From contig JAABQY010000004.1 of assembly GCA_011391225.1 (NCBI GenBank), positions 1 to 43,695 of the forward strand: DNA of 43,695 nt. Reading direction: 5' to 3'. The position numbers and the translations under genes are program-made. The stretch's first letter is position 1, and each line of letters begins with the position of its first letter. The DNA is from Desulfobulbaceae bacterium. Its GTDB lineage: Bacteria; Desulfobacterota; Desulfobulbia; Desulfobulbales; Desulfocapsaceae. Positions 1 through 9,676 of the stretch are shown piece after piece. The notes under the pieces were generated by a model. It was not told the DNA's origin. It ran no database searches and was given only the letters and a program-made list of their open reading frames with translations.

Positions 1-714
1 GGCAATATGGCGCCTCGAACGGCAATTTTTGCCGGCAAGGCGGCACCTTCCTACTCACGGGCCAAACAGATAATCAAACTGATTACCTCTATAGGCGATG
101 TCATCAACAAGGATCCGCGTGTCAAAAACCTCCTCAAGGTGGTTTTTCTTCCAAACTACAACGTCAGCCAGGCGGAGATTATCATGCCGGCGGCCGACCT
201 CTCGGAGCAAATCTCAACGGCAGGCACTGAGGCATCGGGAACCGGCAATATGAAGTTCTCCCTCAACGGCGCACTGACCATAGGCACGCTCGATGGAGCC
301 AATATTGAGATCCGTGAGGAGGTGGGTGCGGAGAACATTTTTATTTTCGGGATGACCTCCGAAGAGGCGGAGTTTGAAAGGAAAAATATCAGCCGCACTC
401 CGGAGCAGATATGTCAGCACAATGAGGGCATCCGTAACGTCATCGAAAGCATCGGCAATGGATCATTCAGCAACGGTGACACAGAACTTTTCCGACCGGT
501 GGTCGATAGCCTGATGAGCAGGCATGACCCGTATCTCCTGGTCCTTGATCTTGAGGCCTATATTGCCTGTCAGAATCAGGTAAATGATGCCTTCCTCGAT
601 TCTGACGCCTGGGTCAGGATGGCCATTCTCAATGTGGCGAGGATGGGTAAGTTTTCCACCGATCGAACCATCAAGCAGTATTCGGAGGAAATCTGGGGCA
701 TTCCTGTTCAATAA
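1..714 (+). CDS. glgP: Glycogen/starch/alpha-glucan phosphorylase, C-terminal part (5' end outside window)
   Basis: Open frame runs from the window edge; contains the phosphorylase C-terminal motif EASGTGNMKFSLNGALTIGTLDGANIEI. Confidence 0.95.
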   Translation, partial: GNMAPRTAIFAGKAAPSYSRAKQIIKLITSIGDVINKDPRVKNLLKVVFLPNYNVSQAEIIMPAADLSEQISTAGTEASGTGNMKFSLNGALTIGTLDGANIEIREEVGAENIFIFGMTSEEAEFERKNISRTPEQICQHNEGIRNVIESIGNGSFSNGDTELFRPVVDSLMSRHDPYLLVLDLEAYIACQNQVNDAFLDSDAWVRMAILNVARMGKFSTDRTIKQYSEEIWGIPVQ

Positions 715-753
715 AAAAGGGATTACAGATTGTGACAATCTGTAATCCCTTTG
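715..753. terminator. Bidirectional hairpin between glgP and tRNA-Cys
   Basis: Near-perfect inverted repeat AAAGGGATTACAGATTGT / ACAATCTGTAATCCCTTT, flanked by A and T runs, between convergent genes. Confidence 0.75.
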
Positions 754-760
754 AAATTGC

Positions 761-836
761 TGGAGGCGGCGATCGGAGTCGAACCGATGAATAATGGTTT
801 TGCAGACCACTGCCTTGACCTCTTGGCTACGCCGCC
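761..836 (-). tRNA. tRNA-Cys (GCA anticodon), CCA encoded
   Basis: Minus strand: GGCGGCGTAGCCAAGAGGTCAAGGCAGTGGTCTGCAAAACCATTATTCATCGGTTCGACTCCGATCGCCGCCTCCA; acceptor stem GGCGGCG/CGCCGCC, U73 discriminator, anticodon loop CTGCAAA, T arm GGTTCGACTCC. Confidence 0.95.
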
Positions 837-893
837 TGTTAGAAGGACACTTTTATACCATAGCAGAAAAAATTCACAAGGAAAATATTTAAA

Positions 894-1622
894 ATGGGTA
901 TGGATATTGATTCGTTGGTGCGGATCAACAAGGAAGAATTGAGCAAGCTGGAACAAAGCCTCGGCTATCGTTTTACTGATTTGCGCCTCCTGCAGATGGC
1001 CATGGTGCACTCCTCCTACGCCTTCGAGCAGGGCCTCTGCGGCAACAACGAGCGCCTAGAGTTTTTGGGGGATGCCGCCCTTGATCTGGTGATCGGGCAC
1101 ATCCTGTTTCACCGTTACGGCAATTTGCAAGAGGGTGAGTTGACCAAGCTGCGTGCATCCCTGGTCAACGAGCAGCACTTGGCGAAAATGGCGAGAGACG
1201 TCGATTTAGGCAAATTTCTCGCCCTTGGCAAAGGCGAAGATTCTTCCCAGGGACGAAGCAAACCTTCGATCCTTTCCTGCGCCTATGAAGCGGTGATCGG
1301 GGCGATTTTTGAGGATGGCGCTTACCCGGCGGTTGCCGACTTTGTAACGTGCTTCTTTTTGCCGGACATTGAAGGGAAAAAGGAGGAGCTGTTGATCGCC
1401 GATGCCAAGAGCCGTCTGCAGGAGGTGTTGCAGGAAAAACACAACGAGGCACCGACTTATAAAATAGAGGCGGAGGAAGGACCCTCGCATCAAAAGCTCT
1501 TCACCGTCGCCGTCTGTTTTAAGGAGCAAATCCTCGCTACCGGCCGGGCCGGATCGAAAAAAGAAGCGGAGCAGAAAGCCGCCGCGGCTGCCTTGGCGAA
1601 AATTATACCGGAAAATGGCTGA
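894..1622 (+). CDS. rnc: Ribonuclease III
   Basis: Signature NERLEFLGDAALDLVIG plus C-terminal dsRNA-binding domain (AGSKKEAEQKAAAAALAKI). Confidence 0.96.
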   Translation: MGMDIDSLVRINKEELSKLEQSLGYRFTDLRLLQMAMVHSSYAFEQGLCGNNERLEFLGDAALDLVIGHILFHRYGNLQEGELTKLRASLVNEQHLAKMARDVDLGKFLALGKGEDSSQGRSKPSILSCAYEAVIGAIFEDGAYPAVADFVTCFFLPDIEGKKEELLIADAKSRLQEVLQEKHNEAPTYKIEAEEGPSHQKLFTVAVCFKEQILATGRAGSKKEAEQKAAAAALAKIIPENG

Positions 1623-1627
1623 TCCGC

Positions 1628-2632
1628 ATGTTCCTGGTCATTCCCATCTTTATTCCCCATCAAGGGTGTCCTCACCATTGTCTTTTCTGCAATCAGGAAA
1701 AAATTTCCGGTTGTAAAGAGCACCTGGCCGACCGGTTGGATGTATCAGAGATAATCGATATGTGGCTGGCGCGCAGTCCTTTGAAAAAAAAGGTGCAAGT
1801 GGCCTTCTACGGTGGTTCCTTTACCTGTTTGCCGACATCCCAGCAGATGGCTATGCTGGCGGCTGTGCAGCCATATCTGGCCTCAGGCAAGGTTGACTGT
1901 ATCCGTCTTTCGACCCGGCCGGATTGTATTGATCCGGAGATTTGTCAGTTGCTCCGAGAATTTCGGGTAGGGGTGGTGGAATTGGGGGTGCAGTCATTCA
2001 ATAATGATGTCCTTGTTGAAAACCGCCGCGGCCATAACGCTGAGCAGTGCCGAAGCGCCTTCACTTTACTTAAGGCAGCGAGAATGGAGGTGGGTTTGCA
2101 GCTGATGCCTGGTTTGCCGGGAGAGGCCAATGGTTCTTTTCTTCATGGCATTGACGAGGTCATCAGGTTGAAGCCTGATTTCGTCCGACTGTATCCTGTT
2201 CTGGTCGTCAAGGAATCAGGCCTGGAAGAGCTATACAGGCAAAACCTTTACCAGCCGCAGAGTCTCAACAAGGCCATTGCTTTGACCGCCAGGGCCTACA
2301 CGAAACTGCAGGCGGCTGGCATCAAGGTAGTAAGAATGGGCTTGCAGCCATCCGAGTCTCTCACCAAAAATTTTGTCGCCGGGCCATACCACCCCGCTTT
2401 TGGTGAACTGGTGCTGTCGAGGCTGTGGCTGAAACGGATTCGGCTGCGCCTTATGCAGCTTGCACCCGGAGAGAACCTCTGCCTGCATATCTCGCATCGC
2501 GATCACGGGGCGGTGGTGGGTATGAAAAGGTTTAATATACGGCGACTGGAACAGCTTGGTTTTTCCGGTCGCTTCACAATCTTGCCGGACAAAAATATGG
2601 CTCGGGGAAGTATAGAATATGTTGTCTGTTAA
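1628..2632 (+). CDS. Radical SAM protein, Elp3-like family
   Basis: Cys motif CPHHCLFCNQ near the N-terminus; FYGGSFTCLP and GLPGE motifs typical of Elp3-type radical SAM proteins. Confidence 0.85.
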   Translation: MFLVIPIFIPHQGCPHHCLFCNQEKISGCKEHLADRLDVSEIIDMWLARSPLKKKVQVAFYGGSFTCLPTSQQMAMLAAVQPYLASGKVDCIRLSTRPDCIDPEICQLLREFRVGVVELGVQSFNNDVLVENRRGHNAEQCRSAFTLLKAARMEVGLQLMPGLPGEANGSFLHGIDEVIRLKPDFVRLYPVLVVKESGLEELYRQNLYQPQSLNKAIALTARAYTKLQAAGIKVVRMGLQPSESLTKNFVAGPYHPAFGELVLSRLWLKRIRLRLMQLAPGENLCLHISHRDHGAVVGMKRFNIRRLEQLGFSGRFTILPDKNMARGSIEYVVC

Positions 2633-4592
2633 TCACTTAGATATTCGCTACGGCGAAAAACATCTCTTTAAGGACATTTCCGTGCAGGTGTATGGTGGCA
2701 ATCGCATCAGCCTGGTCGGTGTGAACGGGGCCGGCAAGACCACTCTTCTGAAAATCATGGCCGGGGTAGCGGCAAGCGACGATGGTGTTGTCACCTGCGC
2801 CAAACATTTCAGCGTTGGTTACCTGGCCCAGGAGTCGGCCGAACTTTTTTCCGAGTTATCTCTTTTTCAAGAAGCCGAGACGGCCTTTGCCCCACTTCTT
2901 ACTCTGCAGGAGGAAGTGGCCGAACTGCATGATCAGATTCGCTCGCTGTCGCCCGATTCCCAAGAGTTTCAACTCCTTCTTCAGCGCCAGGGTGAGCTGC
3001 AGCACCGCCTCGATGGGAGCGATATCTATACCATCAGCGGCAAGATCGAAAAGGTGCTCCTTGGCCTCGGTTTTTGTCGGGAAGACATGGAAAAACCGGT
3101 TTCAACCTTTTCCGGTGGCTGGCAGATGCGACTGAAGCTTGCCAAAATGCTGCTGGAAGCGCCATCGCTCCTGCTCCTTGATGAACCTACCAACCATCTC
3201 GACCTTGACTCACTTACCTGGGTTGAACAGTTTCTCCGCAATTACCACGGGGCAATGGTCATCATCTCCCATGATCGCACCTTTCTCGACAAAACCACAG
3301 ATACCACCTGGGAACTCAGTTACGGCCGCATCGATGTATATAAAGGTAATTACAGCTATTATGTGACGGAGAAGGCGGAGCGGCGGGCCATAGAAAAGGG
3401 TGCCTACGATAATCAGCAAGCGCGCATCAAACAGACCATGCGCTTTGTCGAGAGGTTCCGAGCCAAGGCGACCAAAGCCAAACAGGTGCAGAGCCGGGTG
3501 AAGCAGCTGGATAAAATGGACCTCATCGAGCTGTCCGATGATGAGCAGCAGATCAGATTCACCTTCCCGCCGGCCCCCGATTCGGGACGCGATGTGCTAC
3601 GGGTTGATGCGGTGAGCAAGAGTTTTGGCGGTACACCGGTTTTCACAGATGTCGAACTCCTTCTCAGTCGCGGCGATAAGGTCGCGGTCGTCGGGGTCAA
3701 CGGCGCCGGAAAATCGACCTTTGTGAAAATCCTTGCCGGTCAGACATCTCATGATTCCGGCTCGATCCGCCTTGGCAGCAACGTCCGGCTCTCGTATTTT
3801 GGCCAGCACCAGGCACAGGAGCTTTCTCCGCAGTTGACGGTCCTTGAAACTATGAATCTGGCAGGGGAGGATTTGACTACCACCAGGGTCCGCTCACTGC
3901 TCGGGGCTTTTCTCTTTCGCGGCGATGATGTTTTGAAAAAGGTCTCGGTTCTCTCCGGTGGAGAAAAGAGCCGTCTGGCCCTGGCGAAAATGATTGCCAC
4001 CCCGGCCAATTGCATGCTGCTTGACGAACCGACCAACCATCTTGATATGAATTCCCAGGAGGTGCTGCAGGAGGCCATGGCTCAGTATGACGGCACCATC
4101 GTGGTGGTGTCGCATAACCGCTATTTCCTTGACAGTTTTGCCAATAAGGTGCTTGAGGTAAAAGATGGGCGGATCACCCTCTTTGAAGGCAATGTCGCAG
4201 AATATCTATTGAAGCAGGAGGCCTTGCGGGAACTGGCAAAAGAGGTGGATGGCAATGGTATGAATACTTCTGCTCCCATTATTGATAGCCAAGATAGTCG
4301 CAAGGAGCGCAAAAAGCTGGAGGCCTTGATCCGTCAGGAACGCAGCCGTCGCGCCGAGCCCTGGCTGAAGCAGCTGGCCGAGGCGGAAAAACACATCGAT
4401 CTCTGCGAAAAGCAGAAAGAGGCTCTGGAGACCGGCATGGCCGACCCAGAACTGTATAAAGACGAGACCAATTGGGCAAAAACCACCAAGGATTATGAGG
4501 ATTGCAAGCGCCATCTCGAGCGCTGGTACGCCAAGTGGGAGACGGTCCAGGAAAAAATTGACGCCATCGACGCCGATTTGAAAATTGTTTAA
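2619..4592 (+). CDS. ABC-F family ATPase (Uup/YheS-like), duplicated ABC domains with C-terminal coiled coil
   Basis: Two Walker A motifs (GVNGAGKTTLLK, GVNGAGKSTFVK), LSGGEKSRLALAKM, LLLLDEPTNHLD twice, no TM segments. Confidence 0.93.
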   Translation: MLSVNHLDIRYGEKHLFKDISVQVYGGNRISLVGVNGAGKTTLLKIMAGVAASDDGVVTCAKHFSVGYLAQESAELFSELSLFQEAETAFAPLLTLQEEVAELHDQIRSLSPDSQEFQLLLQRQGELQHRLDGSDIYTISGKIEKVLLGLGFCREDMEKPVSTFSGGWQMRLKLAKMLLEAPSLLLLDEPTNHLDLDSLTWVEQFLRNYHGAMVIISHDRTFLDKTTDTTWELSYGRIDVYKGNYSYYVTEKAERRAIEKGAYDNQQARIKQTMRFVERFRAKATKAKQVQSRVKQLDKMDLIELSDDEQQIRFTFPPAPDSGRDVLRVDAVSKSFGGTPVFTDVELLLSRGDKVAVVGVNGAGKSTFVKILAGQTSHDSGSIRLGSNVRLSYFGQHQAQELSPQLTVLETMNLAGEDLTTTRVRSLLGAFLFRGDDVLKKVSVLSGGEKSRLALAKMIATPANCMLLDEPTNHLDMNSQEVLQEAMAQYDGTIVVVSHNRYFLDSFANKVLEVKDGRITLFEGNVAEYLLKQEALRELAKEVDGNGMNTSAPIIDSQDSRKERKKLEALIRQERSRRAEPWLKQLAEAEKHIDLCEKQKEALETGMADPELYKDETNWAKTTKDYEDCKRHLERWYAKWETVQEKIDAIDADLKIV

Positions 4593-4607
4593 AAAGGAAA
4601 CGAATTT

Positions 4608-5774
4608 CTAAAAAAATGCCGCTTCATTGAAATTTGCGACAAAGCGCACCTGCTCTCGACTGTTTTTCAGGCTGCGCCGGTCGGAATCGTTTAATCCTAG
4701 AGTTTCCGGGTATTTAATGAGACCGGAGAAAAGTGCTTTGACTACCTGGGGATCGAAGTGACGACCGCTTTCTTTCGACAAGTTGTGTGCGGCATCTTCG
4801 ATGGACATTCCGGCGAGATGCCGTCTTCCCGCCAGCATGGTTTCAAAGGCATCACAGGCTGTGAGGATCCGTGCCCCCAGGGGAATGTCGCGACCTTTGA
4901 GCCCATCCGGATAGCCGCTGCCGTCAAATCGTTCATGGTGATGGAGGATAAGCGGTTCAACATCACAGAGGAGATTAAGGGGTCTGGTTATCTTTGCGCC
5001 TATCTCGGGATGTCTCCGCACCACGTCCATCTCGCTTTTCGAGAGAATGCCAAGGCGTTGGAGGATAACATCCTCCATGCCGATTTTGCCAATATCGTGG
5101 AGCAGCCCACCGTGATAAACGGTTTCAATTTCGATATCTCCAAGCCCCAACTCCTCCGCCACCAGTCTGGCAAGACTGGCGACCCGCACTGAATGGCCGT
5201 GGGTTTGTTCATCCTTGGCCTCTAAGGCCATGGCCAGTCCTTCCACCATGTGGCGCATGTTTTCAATCATTTTCTCATCGAAGCTGATTGCCTTTTGCAG
5301 GGCAATTGCGCCCTGTTCGCCAAGCGCCGAGACCAGTTCCAGCTCTTCGTGGCTCAGTTCTCGGCGGTCATGAAAATAAATGGCCAGAATTCCTTCCAGT
5401 GAACCGGCAATATCAAAGTAAATTCCGGAGATAGACCCCACTCGTCGCTTTCCAAGTCTTTCCAGATCGGGAATCCTCGGATCATGTCTGGCATCCTCAA
5501 TAAAGCTCAGCGGTCCCCAGCCACGGTCAAAAAGACCGATGAGAGTTCCATAGTCCATTTCTTCAAGACTTCTATAGGAAAACCCATGTGAATATTTGGT
5601 GACGATAGCTCGTTTGTCGCGATCAATGATCCAGTAGATACAGCCCTTGGCATTAAGGATATCTTTGATATGAGCGACGATATTGTGCATAATTTCCGGG
5701 CTTTTTTCACCAGAATGTATAGCTTTACTGACCTGGGTGAAAATTTTGAAAAAAGTTTTATATACGTCGCTCAT
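4608..5774 (-). CDS. GAF-like sensor domain plus HD-GYP phosphodiesterase domain
   Basis: HDIGKIGMED ... HHHERFDGSGYPDGLKGRDIPLGARI motif of HD-GYP proteins; N-terminal GAF-like region. Confidence 0.88.
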   Translation of the reverse strand: MSDVYKTFFKIFTQVSKAIHSGEKSPEIMHNIVAHIKDILNAKGCIYWIIDRDKRAIVTKYSHGFSYRSLEEMDYGTLIGLFDRGWGPLSFIEDARHDPRIPDLERLGKRRVGSISGIYFDIAGSLEGILAIYFHDRRELSHEELELVSALGEQGAIALQKAISFDEKMIENMRHMVEGLAMALEAKDEQTHGHSVRVASLARLVAEELGLGDIEIETVYHGGLLHDIGKIGMEDVILQRLGILSKSEMDVVRRHPEIGAKITRPLNLLCDVEPLILHHHERFDGSGYPDGLKGRDIPLGARILTACDAFETMLAGRRHLAGMSIEDAAHNLSKESGRHFDPQVVKALFSGLIKYPETLGLNDSDRRSLKNSREQVRFVANFNEAAFF

Positions 5775-5781
5775 GTGTTCC

Positions 5782-7440
5782 TTATAGAGACTGCAGTCGT
5801 TTTGCTCGATCGCGCAGTATGAACTTTTGCATCTTGCCCGTCGATGTCTTTGGCAATGCGCCGAACACCACCTTTTTGGGGAGCTTGAACCCAGCCAATT
5901 GGCTGCGACAGAAGGCGATAATCTCTTCTTCCGTCACCTGCTCCATGCCTGGCTTCAGGGTAATAAATGCGCAGGGGGTTTCTCCCCATTTTTCGTGCGG
6001 CTGGGCCACGACCGCAACTTCCATGATTGCCGGATGGCGGTAGAGGACGTCTTCGATTTCAATGGTCGAGATGTTTTCACCGCCGGAGATTATGATGTCC
6101 TTTGAGCGGTCTTTGATCTCTATATAGCTGTTTTCATGCCATACAGCAAGATCGCCGCTGTGGAACCAGCCACCCTCGAAAGCTTCCTCGGTGGCGCTTG
6201 GATTTTTCAGATATCCCTTCATCACGACGTTGCCACGCATAAAGATTTCGCCGATGGTCCGACCATCTTTGGGGACCGGCTCCAGGGTTTTCGGATCAGC
6301 CACCATCAGTCCCTCCAGCATCGGGTAGCGGACACCTTGCCGGGATTTCAGTTGTGCCCGTTCCCCCAGGCTTAATCCATCCCAGTCGTGATGCCAGGAG
6401 CAGACCACGGAAGGGCCATAGGTCTCGGTCAAGCCATAGGTATGAGTGATATCAAAATTCATGTTCTGCATACCCTCTATGACTGCAGCTGGTGGTGCGG
6501 CGCCGGCGGTCATCGCCTTCACCGGATGAGTGATGCCCGCCTTCATCTCGTCAGGGGCATTTTTCAGGAGGTTCATGACAATCGGAGCGCCGCAGAAGTG
6601 GTCCACCTTTTCCCGTTTGATGAGGTCAAATACCGCGTCTGCCCGCACCTGGCGCAGGCAGACATTGGTGCCTACGGCAGCGGCCATGGTCCAGGGAAAA
6701 CACCAGCCGTTACAGTGGAACATCGGCAGGGTCCAGAGATAGACAGGGTGCAGGCCCATATCCCAAACCAGGCCGTTGCTGATAGCGTTGAGGTAGGCAC
6801 CGCGGTGGTGATACACCACACCTTTGGGATTGCCGGTGGTTCCGGAAGTATAGTTGAGGCTGATTGCCTGCCATTCATTATCGGGAAATTGCCATGCAAA
6901 GGCAGGGTCACCAGTGGACAGCAGTGTTTCGTAGTCCATTGTCCCCAGTTTTTCTCCACCGGAAAACTGGGGGTCGTCGACGTCGATAACTAAAGGTCGC
7001 TTTTCCGGTGGCAGCAGCATCAGTGCCTTGCCAATGGTGATGGAAAACTCTCGGTCGGTGAAGAGGATTTTTGCCTCCCCGTGTTGCAGCATAAAGGCAA
7101 TTGTCTCGGCATCCAGACGGATGTTCAGGGTGTTCAAGGTAGCACCGGACATAGGAACACCAAAATGGGCCTCGTACATTTCCGGAATATTCGGCAGCAT
7201 GACCGCAACTGTGTCGCCCCGGCCGATACCCATTTTTTGCAGGGCCGAGGCCAATTGTCGGCTACGGGCGTAGGTGGTGGCCCAATCGCGTCGTACCTCG
7301 CCATGGACCAGGGCGATATATTGGGGATATACAGCTGCGGCCCTTTCGATGAAGGTTAAAGGGGTCAGAGGGACATAGTTGGCGGTGTTCCGTTCAAGGT
7401 TCATTTCGTAAATGTTGTGAATACTGCTGTTCATTGTCAA
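5782..7440 (-). CDS. AMP-dependent acyl-CoA ligase (medium/long-chain fatty acid type)
   Basis: YTSGTTGNPKGVVYHHRG, GWFHSGDLAV, and ALPKTSTGKMQKFILR catalytic lysine motif. Confidence 0.9.
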   Translation of the reverse strand: MTMNSSIHNIYEMNLERNTANYVPLTPLTFIERAAAVYPQYIALVHGEVRRDWATTYARSRQLASALQKMGIGRGDTVAVMLPNIPEMYEAHFGVPMSGATLNTLNIRLDAETIAFMLQHGEAKILFTDREFSITIGKALMLLPPEKRPLVIDVDDPQFSGGEKLGTMDYETLLSTGDPAFAWQFPDNEWQAISLNYTSGTTGNPKGVVYHHRGAYLNAISNGLVWDMGLHPVYLWTLPMFHCNGWCFPWTMAAAVGTNVCLRQVRADAVFDLIKREKVDHFCGAPIVMNLLKNAPDEMKAGITHPVKAMTAGAAPPAAVIEGMQNMNFDITHTYGLTETYGPSVVCSWHHDWDGLSLGERAQLKSRQGVRYPMLEGLMVADPKTLEPVPKDGRTIGEIFMRGNVVMKGYLKNPSATEEAFEGGWFHSGDLAVWHENSYIEIKDRSKDIIISGGENISTIEIEDVLYRHPAIMEVAVVAQPHEKWGETPCAFITLKPGMEQVTEEEIIAFCRSQLAGFKLPKKVVFGALPKTSTGKMQKFILRDRAKRLQSL

Positions 7441-7466
7441 TTCCTCCGGGATGATTTTGACATACG

Positions 7467-9521
7467 TTAGAAGTAAGCAAGTTGGAAACGGGTCTTCATG
7501 AGGGATTGTAGTTCCTGAATCGGACGGAAAATATTGCGGAGAAGAATCCGCTCCATATTAGACAATTCCGACGGGTCGAAATATCGACCCGAGTCGCTGT
7601 TTCTCAAGCCCTGCAGGGTACGTAATCGCATGAGTATTTCGAATGCGTCGGCAGCTTCTTCAAACAGCGCTTTGTTCGATGGTTCACGCCGTGCTATTTC
7701 TTGAAAACGTTGACAGGTGTTGCCTATTCCGACAATGCTGTTTTGCAATGCCAATACCCTTGCGGCGTCGATCAAAGGTGTCATGGCCCTCCGCTTAATA
7801 TCGAACTGATCTTTATGTTCTCCGCTACGCTCAACCATGATGTCTCGGAAAAAAGTCAATGGAGGAGGGTTTTCCACCGCGCTTTTGGCGAGATGTGATA
7901 AAAATATTTTTTGTCCTCCAATGATTTCAAGGATATAGGCGGTAAGTTCGTGGACTAGAAAGCCTAACCCATATATTGCCCGGTAATCAAAGAAGACGGT
8001 ACAATGGAGGATCGACAAAGGCTTGGGTTCCATGATCCAATCGGAAAACTGCAGTTTCCATTCACTGAGGGAAAGACACCATTTTGGATTACCCGCCATC
8101 ATTTCCCCGGGACAGTATTCTAATCCGCAGGAATGCAGAAGATCGTTGATGGTCTTTCCAAGGTGGAGATAATATTTCTTCGTCTCTTCGTAGCTGGATA
8201 CAGGGACATCCTCAAAAATAAGGGCATTGTCCTGGTCGGTATGCAACAACCGTTCTTTTCTTCCTTCACTGCCGAGTCCGAGCCAGCAAAAGCCCTCTTT
8301 GGGTTTTTTCAGACCCTCTGCTGCTACCCGATCCTCGGCAAGGGAAATTACTCGCTTGAGCAGGGTGTCGTTTATTTCGGTGAAGAGTGAGGCTACGTAG
8401 GAGATTGCGACCTCTTGATGAAGGTATTGTTTCAAGAGGTCGTCGGCGCGCAGAAGAATATTGCGAAGTTCCGAGATATGTTCGGCCCTTTTTATCTCGC
8501 GCATAAAGACGGCAGGATTATTGCCTTGAAGGATGAGGAGGTCATGTTCGGTGAACACACCGATTATCGGCGTGGTATCAGTACCGTCCTCGGTGAGACA
8601 GAGGTGACTGATTTTGTGTTTGACCATTGCCATTTGCACATCAGCAACGGTGACGGCAGGATGTACGGTGAAAACCGGGCTGGACATTATCAAGGAAACC
8701 GGTGAGTCGATAGCCACACTGCCGGTAGCAACTTTTTTACGGAGATCTTTATCGGTGAGGATACCTACCGGGCATTGTTTGTCATCGATGGCGATAATCG
8801 ACCCGACTGCCTCGGCGGTCATGATTTTCGCAGCTTCCTGGATACTTCCATGGGGAGAACAGACAACAGGAGCCTTTGACTTCTCTATTGATTGGATTTC
8901 AAGAAGCAGAAAGGTCTGGTTTGCCGGACCATCCTCTTTGAAGGAAGATGCATTTTTTGCACCAATCATCCGGCGCCGCTGAAATACGGCGGCAAAATCG
9001 GAGGCGATGTACAATAACACCTGAGGTGACCCTTCGGCTACGGCCCGAAAAATCTTTTCGGGAATAGCATAGATCAGGGTTTTTTCAGAGGCAATTGCCG
9101 TTAAAGCATAGGTGTCTTTTGCCAACAGGGAACGGAGACCAAAATGTCTGCCCTCGTCACACCGATCGATCAATACCTGTTCGCCATCGTCTTCCCTGTA
9201 TAAATCAACAGCACCATCTCGGACGACATAGATAACAGAACTGGGGCTTTCGCCCTGACGGAAAATAACAGCTCCTTTCGGACGATTTTGCACCTCGACA
9301 TGTTTGGCCATATCGTCGAGTATGGCCGGTTCAAGAAAATCAAAGGGTGGAAAAGCTTTTAAGAAATCGGAGATCTTTGCGGGCATTGTGCCGTCCATGC
9401 AGAGGCAGTACTGATAAAAGTGTCCCAGGCCCCATATGTAATTGAGACCACATGAATCAAATAGATCCTTGTATTTTTTAGCAGAAACAGCACTGCTGTC
9501 AATAAGAAAACATCCAGCCAA
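7467..9521 (-). CDS. Cyclic-nucleotide-binding / CBS pair / DUF294 nucleotidyltransferase-like signal protein (start codon uncertain; Met at 9386 is a likely alternative)
   Basis: CNB-like N-terminus (PKGAVIFRQGESPSSVIYVVRDGAV), CBS repeats (VGSIIAIDDKQCPVGILTDKDLR), DUF294 core (WLGLGSEGRKERLLHTDQDNALIFED). Confidence 0.88.
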   Translation of the reverse strand: MAGCFLIDSSAVSAKKYKDLFDSCGLNYIWGLGHFYQYCLCMDGTMPAKISDFLKAFPPFDFLEPAILDDMAKHVEVQNRPKGAVIFRQGESPSSVIYVVRDGAVDLYREDDGEQVLIDRCDEGRHFGLRSLLAKDTYALTAIASEKTLIYAIPEKIFRAVAEGSPQVLLYIASDFAAVFQRRRMIGAKNASSFKEDGPANQTFLLLEIQSIEKSKAPVVCSPHGSIQEAAKIMTAEAVGSIIAIDDKQCPVGILTDKDLRKKVATGSVAIDSPVSLIMSSPVFTVHPAVTVADVQMAMVKHKISHLCLTEDGTDTTPIIGVFTEHDLLILQGNNPAVFMREIKRAEHISELRNILLRADDLLKQYLHQEVAISYVASLFTEINDTLLKRVISLAEDRVAAEGLKKPKEGFCWLGLGSEGRKERLLHTDQDNALIFEDVPVSSYEETKKYYLHLGKTINDLLHSCGLEYCPGEMMAGNPKWCLSLSEWKLQFSDWIMEPKPLSILHCTVFFDYRAIYGLGFLVHELTAYILEIIGGQKIFLSHLAKSAVENPPPLTFFRDIMVERSGEHKDQFDIKRRAMTPLIDAARVLALQNSIVGIGNTCQRFQEIARREPSNKALFEEAADAFEILMRLRTLQGLRNSDSGRYFDPSELSNMERILLRNIFRPIQELQSLMKTRFQLAYF

Positions 9522-9582
9522 GGCTTAGGTATCAATCAAGCAACGAAGAGGGTAGAAGCCATGAGTCTTTACAGAAAGCCAA

Positions 9583-9657
9583 AACGGCTATCTTTCATAT
9601 TGAAAATCAAAAGATAGCCGTTCTTACGTTGCGGCGGGATTTGTCTCCCGCCGCAAC
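9583..9657 (-). terminator. Two consecutive hairpins downstream of actP
   Basis: AACGGCTATCTTTtcat...AAAGATAGCCGTT (9583-9622) and GTTGCGGCGGGAgatttgtcTCCCGCCGCAAC (about 9628-9657). Confidence 0.6.
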
Positions 9658-9676
9658 AGAGGATGCAGGTGATCTC

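Noticed and set aside
6388-6993. 201-aa plus-strand ORF inside the acyl-CoA ligase gene
   Set aside because: Antisense to a well-supported ligase; no domain signal.
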